Source: Heterobasidion occidentale (taxonomy: Eukaryota > Basidiomycota > Agaricomycetes > Russulales > Bondarzewiaceae). Taken from it: 64,000 bases of DNA. Of this stretch, positions 23,587 to 35,382 are shown piece by piece. Under the pieces are notes generated by a model. That model was not told where the DNA came from, did not search any database, and saw only the letters and a program-made list of their open reading frames with translations. The stretch spans positions 1,488,001 through 1,552,000 of the forward strand of contig JBCAQO010000006.1 of NCBI GenBank assembly GCA_039111635.1, read 5' to 3'. The position numbers were made by a program, and so were the translations under genes. Each line of letters begins with the position of its first letter. Position 1 is the stretch's first letter.

Positions 23587-24216
23587 TTACCGTCGAATGC
23601 CCCTTGCAGCAGGGACGCCGCGACCACGCCGAGCTGCAAAGAGTAACATGAGTCAGTTCAAGACCGCTGCTCGCAAGCGGCAGGCAAGAATGATAGGGAA
23701 CAGGCATACCATTTGCTGGATAGAACAGGTAAGTGTTAGTGATCATAAGTTGGGAAATGTTCGAAGCACGTACCGCGCATGATGGTCGCACGTCCACGAG
23801 CTGTACCGATACCCCTTCCCCTCATAGCATTCGGTCCGACACGCTTAAACCTGTGATGAGCGACATGAGGAGGACCTCACAGTGATCAACAGAAAAGAAA
23901 CAGACATCGGCGCGTTTTGCAGCATATCTGGTACGATGAAGAATCGCACCATGCTCCCTCGAATATACACTTGATCCAGTTGTGATACACGACCATCGCG
24001 ACCAGTAACAGTTATGTCTTTGAGCGATATATTGAGGTTGTCCTCAGCTAGATGCAAAAGACAGATCAGTACATTCACTCGAAGTTGTTGTAAAATCACT
24101 GGACGCACCTTCCGCAAGTTTTCCACGATAAAGTTGGCCAGTCTTGAGTTCAACAGTGATGATATGGCCCAAAGATTCGTGAAGGAGTTTCACGGGAACA
24201 CCGAGGCCTGAGCTCA
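23587..24216 (-). CDS. SMD3: Small nuclear ribonucleoprotein Sm D3
   Basis: Sm D3 is a component of the heptameric Sm ring on spliceosomal snRNAs. It begins [20 protein letters not shown] at 24216, followed by [16 protein letters not shown]. After an intron comes [20 protein letters not shown] and the Sm2 motif [21 protein letters not shown] further intron leads to [20 protein letters not shown], and the last exon ends [19 protein letters not shown]. The Arg-Gly-rich tail is the usual target of symmetric arginine methylation in this family. Four short exons fit one continuous protein. Confidence 0.94.
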
Positions 24217-24713
24217 TTTTGTGAGGATGTAGAGGACTTGAAGAGTTGTAGAAATGAGCTAGCCTTCGTGACTACCAGGCGGGATGAACCGTCGGACTTT
24301 CAATGACGACGGCTCTTTTTCATCGGAGTCGTTACGGCCAGGCAAGCCGCGTGGGCTTCTATACCCAATGGAGCCCTTGTCGGAGCAGCGGAATCTGGAT
24401 TGACCGTCTGTGTCCGAGTCTAGGTTTTATTCGCTGCAATCTAGGCATATACCACCATGTCCGCTCGACAACAACAAAAAAGCATATGTAGGCAAAAGGA
24501 TAAAAATGAGAAAAGAGAAAAATGACAAGATGAACGGATGGAATCGTGCCAAAAGGACGAAGTGGGCAACGATGGTCAGCGCTGGTTAGTGGCCACACGA
24601 ATTACAAGAATGAATGCATCCTAACAGCCGAGAATGTCGTCAACGAACCTGGGACTCTATGGTATCAGGAATAATAATATTAATACTAAGGTAGCTGTAA
24701 ATACGAATGCGCC
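24217..24713. other. Intergenic between SMD3 and VPS8
   Basis: This stretch of 497 bp lies upstream of SMD3 and downstream of VPS8, both on the minus strand. It is AT-rich near 24660-24700, consistent with a VPS8 3' UTR. No gene seen. Confidence 0.5.
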
Positions 24714-27700
24714 TTAATGTACAGTGTTGGAAAGGAAGTCTGACGGTAGACATGTACTGTGATATATAGCTCCTGTCCGTGAAACAACAATCTTGATCTT
24801 ATCCTCCGCCCCCCTTGACGACGCGGATGGCTGCATGGCAGGGGTTAAAACACTTCGGCAGTGTGTACACGTTCCTCTGAAAGGTGCCCAACCCTTTGCT
24901 CGCTCCTTGGTCATCATCTCCACTGTCTCGAACACATCCCGATCGAACAAGTGTTTTGTGATCGTCAATATGTCGCCTTCAGATCGATAGGATTCCATCA
25001 TGGTTGTCAAAATGGTGCGAAATTCCGTATACGGCGTGCCTTTGGCTGAATGCGATGTAGAATCGACGAGGCGCGTAAAGAGGCGAGGGAAGGAGACACC
25101 TCTGGATGAGCTGACTGACACTAGCGATGAGAATGTTTCTTGAATGAGCGCACGGAGGGCGAACATTGATTCTCGCTGGGCTATCTCCACGTCACTAGAG
25201 GATGATGCTGGTGAAGAACAACAGCCGGACACAGCCTGTACTGAATCGATTTGCGACCGCAATAGCTGGAACCACAGCTCTTCGACTGGGATATCTCCAG
25301 ACTTGGATCGAGAGTGCTCCAAACAGACCGACACAGCCATCCGTCCGAGCGTCTTCAAAGAGGATATCTGCTCCTGCAAGTCTGACCGCCGGTATTGTGA
25401 GTCCGATAACGCAACCAGTTCTTGTGCTATTTTAGACACCAGACGGCGGCTAAAGATCCCAACCCTCCGTATGGATTCCGTCGCGGTGCCTTGGCGATTC
25501 AAGGCCCAAACGACTGCGTCGAATACGTTGTGCTCATCGCATATTCGAATAATATCTTTCCACGGAACAAATTCAGGTGGGAAATTTTGAAGGGTAGGGA
25601 TGACATTCGTTGCGTCGGTTTGACACTGTAAGGAGAGGTAAAGCTGTCGCATAGTTGGAGGAACATTATTGGAAGGGTGTCTTGTTTGTGAAGAAGGGCC
25701 TTCATCTTCTCCAGAAGGTGGACCCAGAAGACAATGCAAGTACGCAAAGCATCTGTGGTTCGTGCTCGGGCCGAGAGCCTCCAGTGCCCTGGCATGAAGC
25801 TGCGGCGCATGATTATCGACCAAAAAAGCCGTGTTAATGATGCTGGCTTGCATAAAGTCAGGCAATGAGTCGGAGATGGTAGTGATGAGATCTGAGGGTA
25901 GGATGCCCTGATTTGCCGAGGAGGCAAGCTTGAAGATCTCGTTAGCATTGTCGAACACATCGTCGGAAGGCAGGTCGTGGTCGTGAAGGTAAGCCAGAAG
26001 TAATGACCCCCATTGACGCTCGTGTCGATGCCACGAACGGAGTATGCGGTAGAATTCTGCCTTCTCGAATAGTCGAAGAAGACGATCACTCTCGTCCGGA
26101 GTATAAGTAGAAAGCAGATACTCTGCGGCAAGTTGGCGATCCTCCCGAGTAGTCTCGTCCGGATCATTTGCGAGCCCTACAAGAATATTGTGCAGTGCGC
26201 TCGGGGCAATTTGGATGAACTGAGGGTATTTGGGAACATTGCGGGCAATGAAGATATTGACAAAGGTGATGTCGGCGGGAGACAACCCCGGAGATGAAGC
26301 GAGTATTTCGAGCAGGACCTTGATGACGATCAAGCGACTGGCTCCCTGGCTTTCGTCGTTCAGATACGTATCTTCGAAAGCGATGTCCAATGAATGGAGA
26401 AATGCTTCCGCATCGAACCGAAGTAAGAGCCGACAATATGGATAGGTTGGTTCCACACCACCCTCCTCCTCTGCGGTCAAGACCAACTGGCCTCCCTCTT
26501 TAAGTGGCCAGACGCTTGAGCGACCGAAGAAGATGAAGGTGTAGACGTCATGCTTAGCCTGTAATGCCTCTTCCTCATTCAAAGGCTCTTCGCTAGGGTA
26601 GGTGAGACCTGTCAAGGCATCCGCGAGATAGGGATAGACTTTGTACGCGTTCATGACGACGGGCTCCATCGTCACTTCATCCGTCCCTTTCAATGTCGAG
26701 TCCCGACGATATTGCATAACCTTGCGAATGAGGCCTAGCATTTCGACTACAGGTAACACGTAATCCTTCATCGCTCGAGTGTAGACGTAGATGAGAGCAT
26801 CATACAACTGATATTCCCTACACAGGTGGATCGCTTGATTGATGTCCAAGCATTCTGGATCGATGTGCCAAATAACCCGCTCAGCCAGGTCCGCTCGATA
26901 GTCGTTTTTGTGCATGTCGATCAAACGCTGCGTGATTCGTGGTGGGACATAGCGGATATCGTTGTCGAGCACGAACACCTCCAGTTGTTTGAGATAAATT
27001 CGTGTAATCCCGACGTCATCGTATGCCTGGAACAAATCCTCGAAAGGAATTCGAAATCGTCTAGAGCAATGCAAGCACGAGCACAGGTCGATACCAAATT
27101 CTCGAAAAAAATGTCCGATCCACCCCGCGACCATCAGGTGTATAGTGAGTCGCGTCCATCATGCGGTCTTCCGAGAATGCATAGCGGGTGGAGGCGACCA
27201 TGAGCTCTCGCATTTTCTCTTCGGTGACTTGTCTGAGCTGCTGTGGGTTATCTGGCAATCCATTCTTGTTTCCAGGTGCTTTGCCCAGGTAATATGCCCG
27301 AGCCAAGTCGATCGCACTGAGAAAATCACCGTCGTGAACGAACGACAATATTCGATCTGCCCAAGTCAGGAGTGTGCCCACTCGAACCTCGTTCCGACAC
27401 TGCGTGGATTGACTGTCAAAAGCGTTGAATTCCAGGCACCTTGATGGATGCACTTACAAGAAGGAAAACCTTTCCTTTATACGAGCGCACGCTATGAGCA
27501 ATGTCGCCCAAGGAATCCGAATAGGAAATAGCTCCATTTGAGGTATAGCCTAACGTTGGTGAGATAAGTGAAGAGGCATCGAAACGGGTGTGTTCGACCA
27601 GATCAAGTGTTTGAATGTCGTAAACTTCCAACGCAGAAGATGTGACAACAACAATTTGCTTTATCAGACAAAATAGGGTCAACTACGGCATCTATGAGGC

Positions 27701-29676
27701 AACCGGCAAAGCGAACGAACCCACATTGGCATTTAACCATTGAATAGCGAGAACGTCATCCTGCGCAGACCATTTCGCCGCCTCCTGAAACGTCAATCGC
27801 CCAACCTCGACACTGGTTGATTTGTTTGTCCTTGAGTCCACAATCGTCTCCTTTACCTTGATCTCCGAGACACGCAAGAGGTTAAGAGTGGGACCCCAGG
27901 AATAGACAAGCATCGGAATAGTAGGCTCGATGGCAGGCTCTTTTTTCCCTTTCTTTGGCGGCTCCCGTGGGCTCGCACCACCTAGAATAATACTAGGAAA
28001 CCAAGCCATCGACCCTCGAAACTTTGATTTTCGCGCCAGTTCGTCGTCTTCGTCTCGGTGACGTCTGTACCATGTTTTTGGAGACGGTTTCAAACCGATT
28101 ATGACGAGCTTAGCGGCAGTCAGAAGAGCGACAATATTGTATCCGTCCGTGGGATGAGGGGTTGTCCCAAGAGGAAGAGGAGCCATGGCGAGTATTGTAT
28201 TGACCTTCCGGGCTTTGCGGCGACGAGGATGCTGGGCTGCAGCGATACCATTCGTCTTTGACTGGAAAAGGTGTGAGGGTGAAGGTGGCTCCTCTTCGGG
28301 ATATTTACCAAGTATCCGCAACACATCAGAAGCATCGACGAAAAGCACCTTGCCTAAGCTGTGATAGAAAGCCAAGCCGTTCTCGTCCGCGGATACGATA
28401 GCGGTATGTCTTCCTGCGACGAATCCGATATTCACTATTCTTGAGCCATTTATGTGACCTTCCTTTCGTCCTGAGGCAACAGCAGCGCGAGATGTTGGAG
28501 GCACAAAGCGAACAGGCTTCTGAGGCTTGTTGAGGTCAAAAACTTGGATGTGCCCAAACGCGTGTCCTGTGGCTACGAATGTATGGTCGTGAGACAGAGC
28601 AAGAGCAGTGACTGGTCCTACGGTCTGTCCTACGAGAAAATACAGGTCGTGCTCAGAGACCAAAGACAAGGAATTATGGGATTTACCTGATTCAGTGTCT
28701 CCGCATGTGCACTTCAGATTCTGTTTGAAGTCAAAGACGTGAATTTGGCCTGTATCCGTGCCAATACAGATAAGGCCGTTGGCAGCGATGACCCTAGGCG
28801 CGCCCGTCACCGGAGAGCCAAGGAGAGCGGATGCCTTCTGCGGCGTGTTCGTGAACAAGTATTGTTCAGCTTTACGCAGCTGCGTCCACCGGAAACCCTC
28901 CCGTTCAGCCTGTGAAGGCCCATTCATGTCTTGTTTCTCGAGCCCAGCACGTAGATTGGTTGTCGACGACATAGGGGATAATGCAGAGAAGTGTGAAGGC
29001 TCAGGGGACGCCGCTTCTCGGGCGTTCGATTGAATAGTGCCCATGCTTGAAACAGATGGCAGCCGCGAGGCCTGGGGCGTGTAGGAGCGTAAGCGTGAGA
29101 CGGTAGGGTGCAGGAAGGGTTTTGCAAGCTTGGATGGAGTGCCATTTGGTAGAGGCGAAGACATCCGAGGCGGTGTAAGTGGAAAAGAGGCAGGCGGTGA
29201 CGGAGTGGATGGCGTGTTGTCCGAAAGGACTTGCACATGCTGAAAAGGAATGATGAATACAGCAATCCGTTGCGTGAGAAGGACAATTCTGGACTCACAG
29301 GTATTCCGTCCACCGTGAATAAGTGATGATCGGCGCGCTCTACCTCATGCCTAAAGGACGTATTCATATTCCTTTCTTCCAACTCGTCGTCGCCATCGTG
29401 GTCTGGACCCAAGACGTCGCGCAATTGTTGTTTATACGTTCCTTGGATGACCTCCGCATCTGCACCAGAATAGACGAACCCTCCGATGTCTTCATCATCT
29501 TCGTTCTTAGCTCCTATCCCGCCCCGACCCCCGTCTTCGTCCTCGGTGTCATCAAACAATTCCTCCATACGGGCAGAGTAATCACCCGCATTGTCGTCCT
29601 GCTCGTGATCGTCGTCTCCTTCATTATCCGAAAAGCCGATATCGGACAGACGAGAAGACTGAGGTTCCGGTTGCAT
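24714..29676 (-). CDS. VPS8: CORVET subunit Vps8
   Basis: Vps8 is the Vps21/Rab5-binding subunit of the CORVET tether for endosome fusion. Translation from MQPEPQSSRLSDIGFSDNEG at 29676 gives an acidic N-terminus, then a WD40-like propeller (VTALALSHDHTFVATGHAFG, HIQVFDLNKPQKPVRFVPPT, TAIVSADENGLAFYHSLGKV). An alpha-solenoid follows with the Vps8 core: FRIPFEDLFQAYDDVGITRI, LVYLY-type helices, VIWHIDPECLDINQAIHLCR. The C-terminus has a RING-like remnant, GTCTHCRSVL, then a long spacer and YHSTCLP. One very long exon (24714 to about 27060) forms the second half; a few introns interrupt the first half. Confidence 0.93.
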
Positions 29677-30109
29677 ACCTTGCCGGCGAGTAATAGTGAG
29701 ATGGACAAGCACGGCGACGGCGACACCGTCAAGAGTGGAGACAGTGTGACCACGCAATGACTGTGGGAAATTCCAATGAGACGGCGCCGTTGTTTGGATC
29801 GGAGGCTGTTGCCAAACATCCCCTGTTCCATGAACTATTCCCCTGCACCATTCCAGTACCGAATTCACGAGTTCTCAATCCATAGATGTGAATTAAGGTA
29901 TGATAACCATTGCACACAAGTGCTGTCCTCAGCAGATGATGGAGTATGATAATACTACAGGAGTCAGGAGAGCAAAAATGATATCAGACAGACGCAGTAA
30001 AGTAATAAACAAACGAGGCCTGAGAATGAGATAACGAAAGAATAAGAAATAAATGATACAATGTGTGCCTGGTTCATCTAGGCGCTACTACGATGTCATT
30101 GTCGTAGTA
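29677..30109. other. Intergenic between VPS8 and CTI6
   Basis: This 433-bp stretch is upstream of VPS8 and downstream of the PHD gene. The AT-rich part around 29940-30060 with AATAAA-like runs suits a 3' UTR of the latter. No gene seen. Confidence 0.5.
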
Positions 30110-32240
30110 CTAGCCCCGTCCAAATCGCTCCTGGAAGGAAATTAGTTCAGACATGAGCTCCTCCATCATCCCCATCGTTGACTCTCCCTCGGATCCTGAC
30201 GGTACCCGCTTCGGTGCAGAAGGAAGTCTCTCCTGAATGGGCGATGTCGCAAGTTGTTGTCCATCGTCTAGGGCCATCTGCGTGCTCCCGTTGGCAACGC
30301 GTCCCACTACATCACCCATGCCAAATTCACTGCTCAGCACGACGTCGGCATGCCCGGCTTCCCTCAAAGACGCGTCTAACTTTTCCTTCCGTCGACCTCT
30401 TTCCAATGAGTTGGCCTGCTCCCTGCCGACCCATTCTACGAGAGCGCGTACACGCTTGTTCATGTCTGTAAGACTCGTCCTCTTGGCCGGCCACTTCACT
30501 TTTGCACCCCTCTCCGCCACTCGTTCTAGGGCTTGCCTCCCATTGGTATGTAAGCCTGAACCACACACCTGCAACGGCCGAGGGACAACCGAAGGCAGCA
30601 TGTGTTCGAGGTGAAGAAGATAGTCTGGGAGGTTCCACGAAGTATACAACGCCTGTTGGGATACCACGTACGCGTGGGAATTGTGATGTGCACGCGAGTT
30701 CGAGGGCGCAGACGCATGCGTGCTGGGGCCTTGACCATTGGCAGGAGTGGATTGGTTGTTGCGCCTCGTACTGTGATCGTGTGCCGCATTTCCAGCCGCC
30801 TGTCCACGCTTTGCCGCAGCGGTTCCGCCTTTGGCTCGGCTATTGTTGGCGCGTCGATTGTGAGGGGTCGCGCCACCACCTGATAGCCATCGTAAGTCAC
30901 GTGGGGCAGATATAATGGGGAAATTACGGACCTTCCTCGCCCTCTGCCAAACCCGCGTCTTGCGCTTGTACAGCAGATTTTCGGCCGCCCCGTCTGTTCC
31001 GTGAGCTGCTAGCCTTTGCTGGAGGTGCTGGCATGGTCGATTTGTTTGGAGCACTGGGTGGTATCTCCTCGCGCGCCGCGGCTGTCGTACGCGGTTGATC
31101 AGAGGTCGTTGAGGCGGACCTGATGCGCTTGACGGACTCGCTACGCACGCGGATAATCATTGAATGACAAGAAGATAGGAAGATGACAGATACTGACGCG
31201 TCGTCTTCTCCTCGCTTCCGCTTTTTCCTTCCGTTGACTGCGACCGCAGGCTGTTCGTCTTCCACATGCCCATTGACGCTCCCGTTGAGAGACGTGGAGG
31301 ACTGATTGAGGGCAGCCGCCTCGGCAGCGGTGGCCTCCATGATTTCCTTGAGACTCTCATCGTATGCGGCGTCTCTGCTGTTCATCGTGTTCCGCCGCTT
31401 GGCAGGCTTGAGAAGCGTATTAGGAGAGTGTGATCGAGAAGCACGAGCTGCGAGGGTAGAAGTGTGGTGGGAGGCCGTCGAAGAGTGGCGGGCTCGCTTT
31501 GCAAGTCTCCTATGGCGCGCGCAGACTACATTAGACGCGAAGGGATGGATTGCTTTTGTAGACGCACTTTAAAAGATCGACATGTAGATCGGGTCTACAC
31601 TGCTCGCAATGATAATCATCCTCAGGGAGTTGCTCTTCAGCCTCGAAGCCCATACACAGACCATGCTGCCATGCATTACATGTCTCGCATTGGACCATGA
31701 ACTCTCCAGCATCTGGATCGTCTTCGCCTGAAATGCATCGAACGCGATTGAGGGATGTTGAACGTGACGAAAAAGAAGGTGCGAGGACGTACCGGTGCTG
31801 CCGCACACGCAGCGAGTAACACCGTCTTGCTCGTCCGGTTCTGCCAAGTCCATCGTGATATTTGCTACTGGTAGGTCGGGTTTGGAGGGCAGAGGATCGA
31901 TGGCTATATCAACAGAGGGCTTGTCCTTGTCCTTGCTCTTGCGTTTGGCGCGGCCATTGGCATTGCCGCTGGAGGGGTGGGTGCCGTTGGGATACCTCTG
32001 TTGCTCATCAACGATGTCGGCGGTATCTTCACGTTTTGAGCGTTTGTTTCGAGAGCCACTGTTGGAGGAGGTGAGTGAGGGTCTGTGGGTGGATTGTGGG
32101 GGGCGGGTCGGGGCGGCTTCTGGGGCAGGGGAGTCCGGGGAATTCGAGGTGCTTGCTGAGAGAGAGGGGGCTGTACGGCGTCCGGAGCGGCGTGTTTCCC
32201 TGGGAGAGAGGGGGGGACCCATGATGGCGGTCTGAGCCAT
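30110..32240 (-). CDS. CTI6: PHD-finger protein, Cti6-like (Rpd3L histone deacetylase complex)
   Basis: It starts MAQTAIMGPPLSPRETRRSG at 32240. A low-complexity basic N-terminus (SGSRNKRSKRE, GRAKRKSKDKDK) precedes a C4HC3 PHD finger split by an intron: VTRCVCG, then DAGEFMVQCETCNAWQHGLC and LPEDDYHCEQCRPDLHV. PHD fingers of this type bind methylated H3K4. A later exon carries RDAAYDESLKEIMEATAAEA and a basic KKRKRGED stretch. The C-terminal exons hold NLPDYLLHLEHMLPSVVPRP, VKWPAKRTSLTDMNKRVRAL and VEWVGREQ, a block I associate with fungal Cti6 proteins. A longer in-frame start at 32372 exists but looks non-conserved. Role in Rpd3L is inferred from the family. Confidence 0.85.
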
Positions 32241-32811
32241 GGTGTGAGAGGAGGAAGGTGGGGGTAGAGTGTGGGCGTGTTGTGCTCGAGAGACCTGGTC
32301 GTTTGGCACTCGGGTCCGCCTGGGCCTCCGCTTTAGGGCTGGCCACTTATCGCACCCACCCGGCTCTCCCACGGCTCTCTCCTCTCTCTCTCCCTCTTCC
32401 TTCCCGAGGCCAACGCGTACAACCCGCCTTCACTACCCACATCCCTGCCCACTTCTCCCCTCGGCCTCCGATCCTGCACTCCCGTCCGGCTCGCGCGTGC
32501 CGTCGGGTCGCCCCGTTCCATCGCAGACACCAAGGAGTGGCGAGAGACTGCAGTCTGGGGGAGATCTCACGGCGGGTTCATCATGTATCATGTTGGTGTG
32601 CGGGATGCTCTCTTGCAAAATTGGACTTTCTCTCTCGTCTGCCAAGTTCGATCCTTGTCCTCGCACTCGACACCGTCGGAATGTTCATAAATTGCTCGGA
32701 AGCCGCATTCAGCGTATACTTGAACGGAAGTCGCTTCGCTCCACGAACCCCCGTAAGCAAGAGTTAAACAGTGGGCACCTCCCATGAAATCTCTCATTGC
32801 TTGTCCAAAGC
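32241..32811. other. Intergenic upstream of CTI6
   Basis: This region is very pyrimidine-rich on the plus strand (CTCTCTCC and CCCTCTTCC runs near 32380-32405), so several frames are open by composition. No gene recognised; it should contain the CTI6 promoter. Confidence 0.45.
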
Positions 32812-33059
32812 ATGTCGTTTCGACCGATGGCATCATGGGACGTGACGTCCGCGCCTATCCGCGCGTCCCAAATCAATCATCAGATATCTTCAGCCACAGA
32901 CGCGGTAAATGCCGAGGCAGACCGAGAGCAGTCAGGTTCGATACAAAATCACCAAATTTTGGCCTTTCCGTGGGGAATCTGATCGGAGTTGCCCTTTTAA
33001 CGCTACTTTTGTACAAACTACTGAGCCCAGATGCTGATATAACTTACGATGTTGACTAG
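32812..33059 (+). CDS. Possible small tail-anchored protein
   Basis: From [15 protein letters not shown] at 32812 one frame runs 56 codons. A second frame, overlapping it downstream, ends in a single hydrophobic helix ([20 protein letters not shown]) plus an acidic tail [12 protein letters not shown] at 33059. A splice joining the two would give a tiny tail-anchored membrane protein, but I found no clean intron. It could also simply be leader sequence of ILV1. Not recognised. Confidence 0.25.
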
Positions 33060-33133
33060 TTGTTGACTGCCTGGAGAGTCACTTATCTCAAAATTTCGAC
33101 ACCTTAGCATCGGAGTCCTCAACGCTCTCTCGA

Positions 33134-35113
33134 ATGGCATCTGCGACCATCGAGTACTCCTCTCATGCCCCGGAGCCAGTCTCCTATCCTAGACTTTCAA
33201 AACACCATCTCCTCCCCTCTCAGACACCCGACTACCTGCGCCTCATCCTCACCGCCAAAGTCTATGAAGTGCTCAAAGAGACGCCCCTCGTGCCCGCTCC
33301 CAATCTCAGCGCAAGGCTGGGAAACCAGATCTACCTCAAGCGCGAAGACCTTCAGGAGGTCTTCAGCTTCAAAATCCGCGGTGCTTACAACTTCATGGCG
33401 AGCATCCCAGAGGAAGAGAGGTGGAAGGGCGTCGTGACATGCAGTGCCGGTTAGTGTGCGTATTCCTGGCCGAGTCGCATCCCTCGTCCACCTTCCCACC
33501 TGTCTTTAGACTCATTGATCGCGTCTGCTCTCAGGGAATCACGCCCAAGGCGTCGCGTTGTCGGGGGAAAAACTGGGCATTCCGTGCACCATCGTCATGC
33601 CCCAGGGAACTCCCACTATCAAAGTTCGTAATGTTTCTCGCTTAGGCGCTAAAGTTGTCCTGCACGGGCTAGATTTCGACGAGGCGAAAGCCGAGTGTGC
33701 TCGACTGGCGTCTGTTCACGGTCTCATCTTCGTGCCGCCTTACGACGACCCGCTTGTTATCGCTGGGCAAGGCACAGTAGGCCTGGAAATTCTGAAGCAG
33801 CTTCCAGGTTCGGAACACCTAGATGCTATCTTCGCCGCTGTGGGAGGCGGCGGCCTCGTGGCAGGCATCTGTGAATATGTGAAGAGGATAGGTGATCCGA
33901 ATACAAAGGTCATGGGCGGCGAGACGTTCGACGGGGACGCCATGGCTAGAAGCTTAGAGACGGGCGAGCGGGTCACTCTCGAAGAAGTCGGTCCCTTTAG
34001 CGACGGGACGGCCGTGAGAATCGTAGGGGAAGAGCCTTTCAGGATCTGCAAGCAATTACTGGACGGCATCGTCAAAGTGGACAACGATGAAATATGTGCG
34101 GCCATAAAAGATATATTTGAAGGTAAGGCGTCTTCGTGATGAATCGCTATGTCCTTTTGAAGTCCTTCATCCTCCGCCCATCCTCCGCAGAAACAAGGTC
34201 CATAACAGAACCAGCAGGCGCCCTGGCAGTCGCCAGCCTTAAGCGCTATATCATCGATAACAATCTTCTTGGCGCGGGCAAAAAATTCGTCGCTGTGGTG
34301 TCAGGCGCCAACATGAATTTTGACCGTCTTCGGTTCGTCGCGGAACGTGCAGAACTCGGTGAGGGCCGTGAGGCCCTGTTAAGCGTCGAGATTCCCGAAA
34401 AACCCGGCAGGCAAGCATATTAATTTGCACCGACTCATTATTCTGCTTTTGTCCTAACCTCAGCGCCATTGATGTACAGCTTCTTCGCGCTACACACGAT
34501 CATTCATCCTCGTGCTGTGACCGAATTCATCTATCGATACAATTCTCCGAGTCGGGCCCACGTTTTCTTGTCATTTAATCTCGAGACGCATTCACGTGCC
34601 AAGGAGGTGGCGAACGTCTTGTCAGCTTTGGAGCAACAGGACATGAAGGCCTATGATATTAGTGACGACGAGATGGCCAAAAGCCATGCACGGTATATGA
34701 TTGGCGGTACCTCAGGGGTGGCAAACGAGCGTCTCTTTAGATTCCGTGAGTGTTCCCTGGGCTGGGGCTTTTTGCTGAAGAATAATCTAATGCGGCGCCT
34801 TCGGTCCGGTTTAGAATTTCCTGAACGGCCTGGCGCCTTGCGTAAATTTCTGTCATCGCTGCAGAAAGGGTGGAACATATCACTGTTCCATTATCGCAAT
34901 CATGGAGCTGGTATGTCTTTACGAAGCGTCGGCATAACATTATGATCGATCTTGGGCTGACATACATTAGATCTCGGCAAAGTCCTCGCAGGCATCCAAG
35001 CTCCTCCAGAAGACTCTGCGCAATTTGACCTTTTCCTGAAGGAATTGCGGTACCCATTTGTCGAGGAAACCGATAATATGGTATATAAGCGATACCTACG
35101 GAATCCTAGCTAG
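33134..35113 (+). CDS. ILV1: Threonine dehydratase (threonine ammonia-lyase)
   Basis: This is a PLP enzyme converting threonine to 2-oxobutanoate, the first step of isoleucine synthesis, normally mitochondrial. It begins [20 protein letters not shown]. The catalytic domain shows [20 protein letters not shown], the Schiff-base lysine in [22 protein letters not shown] across an intron, [13 protein letters not shown], and the glycine loop [16 protein letters not shown]. After further introns come [14 protein letters not shown] and [14 protein letters not shown]. Two ACT-like regulatory repeats follow ([40 protein letters not shown]), so feedback control by isoleucine and valine is expected. It ends [15 protein letters not shown]. 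The N-terminus lacks a strongly basic presequence, so targeting is unproven. Confidence 0.95.
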
Positions 35114-35382
35114 CCCCTCCCCCGAATTGGAAGGACAGTTATCTTTTATCGTCGCTTCGGAGCTGACGTCGACGAGGAGAAATCGATGGATCATAAGAGC
35201 AGCTTGACCGTAGCACACTAATGTAATCTAGTACAAGATGGTCCTGATCGTACAGGGGCCTTGGAGTACAACAACAATGTATCGAAAGCAAGTAAGCAAA
35301 AAATCAGCAAGACATGGACGAGAGAGCAGGAAGAAAGCCGGGCGTAACACTATCCGTACACAACGATCCAAGATGCTCCAAT

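Noticed and set aside
28924..29868. Longer VPS8 start at 29868
   Set aside because: The extra N-terminal residues do not resemble Vps8; the Met at 29676 begins the acidic region expected for the family.
31795..32235. 146-codon plus-strand frame
   Set aside because: Antisense to the first exon of the CTI6-like gene, which has clear PHD and basic motifs on the minus strand.
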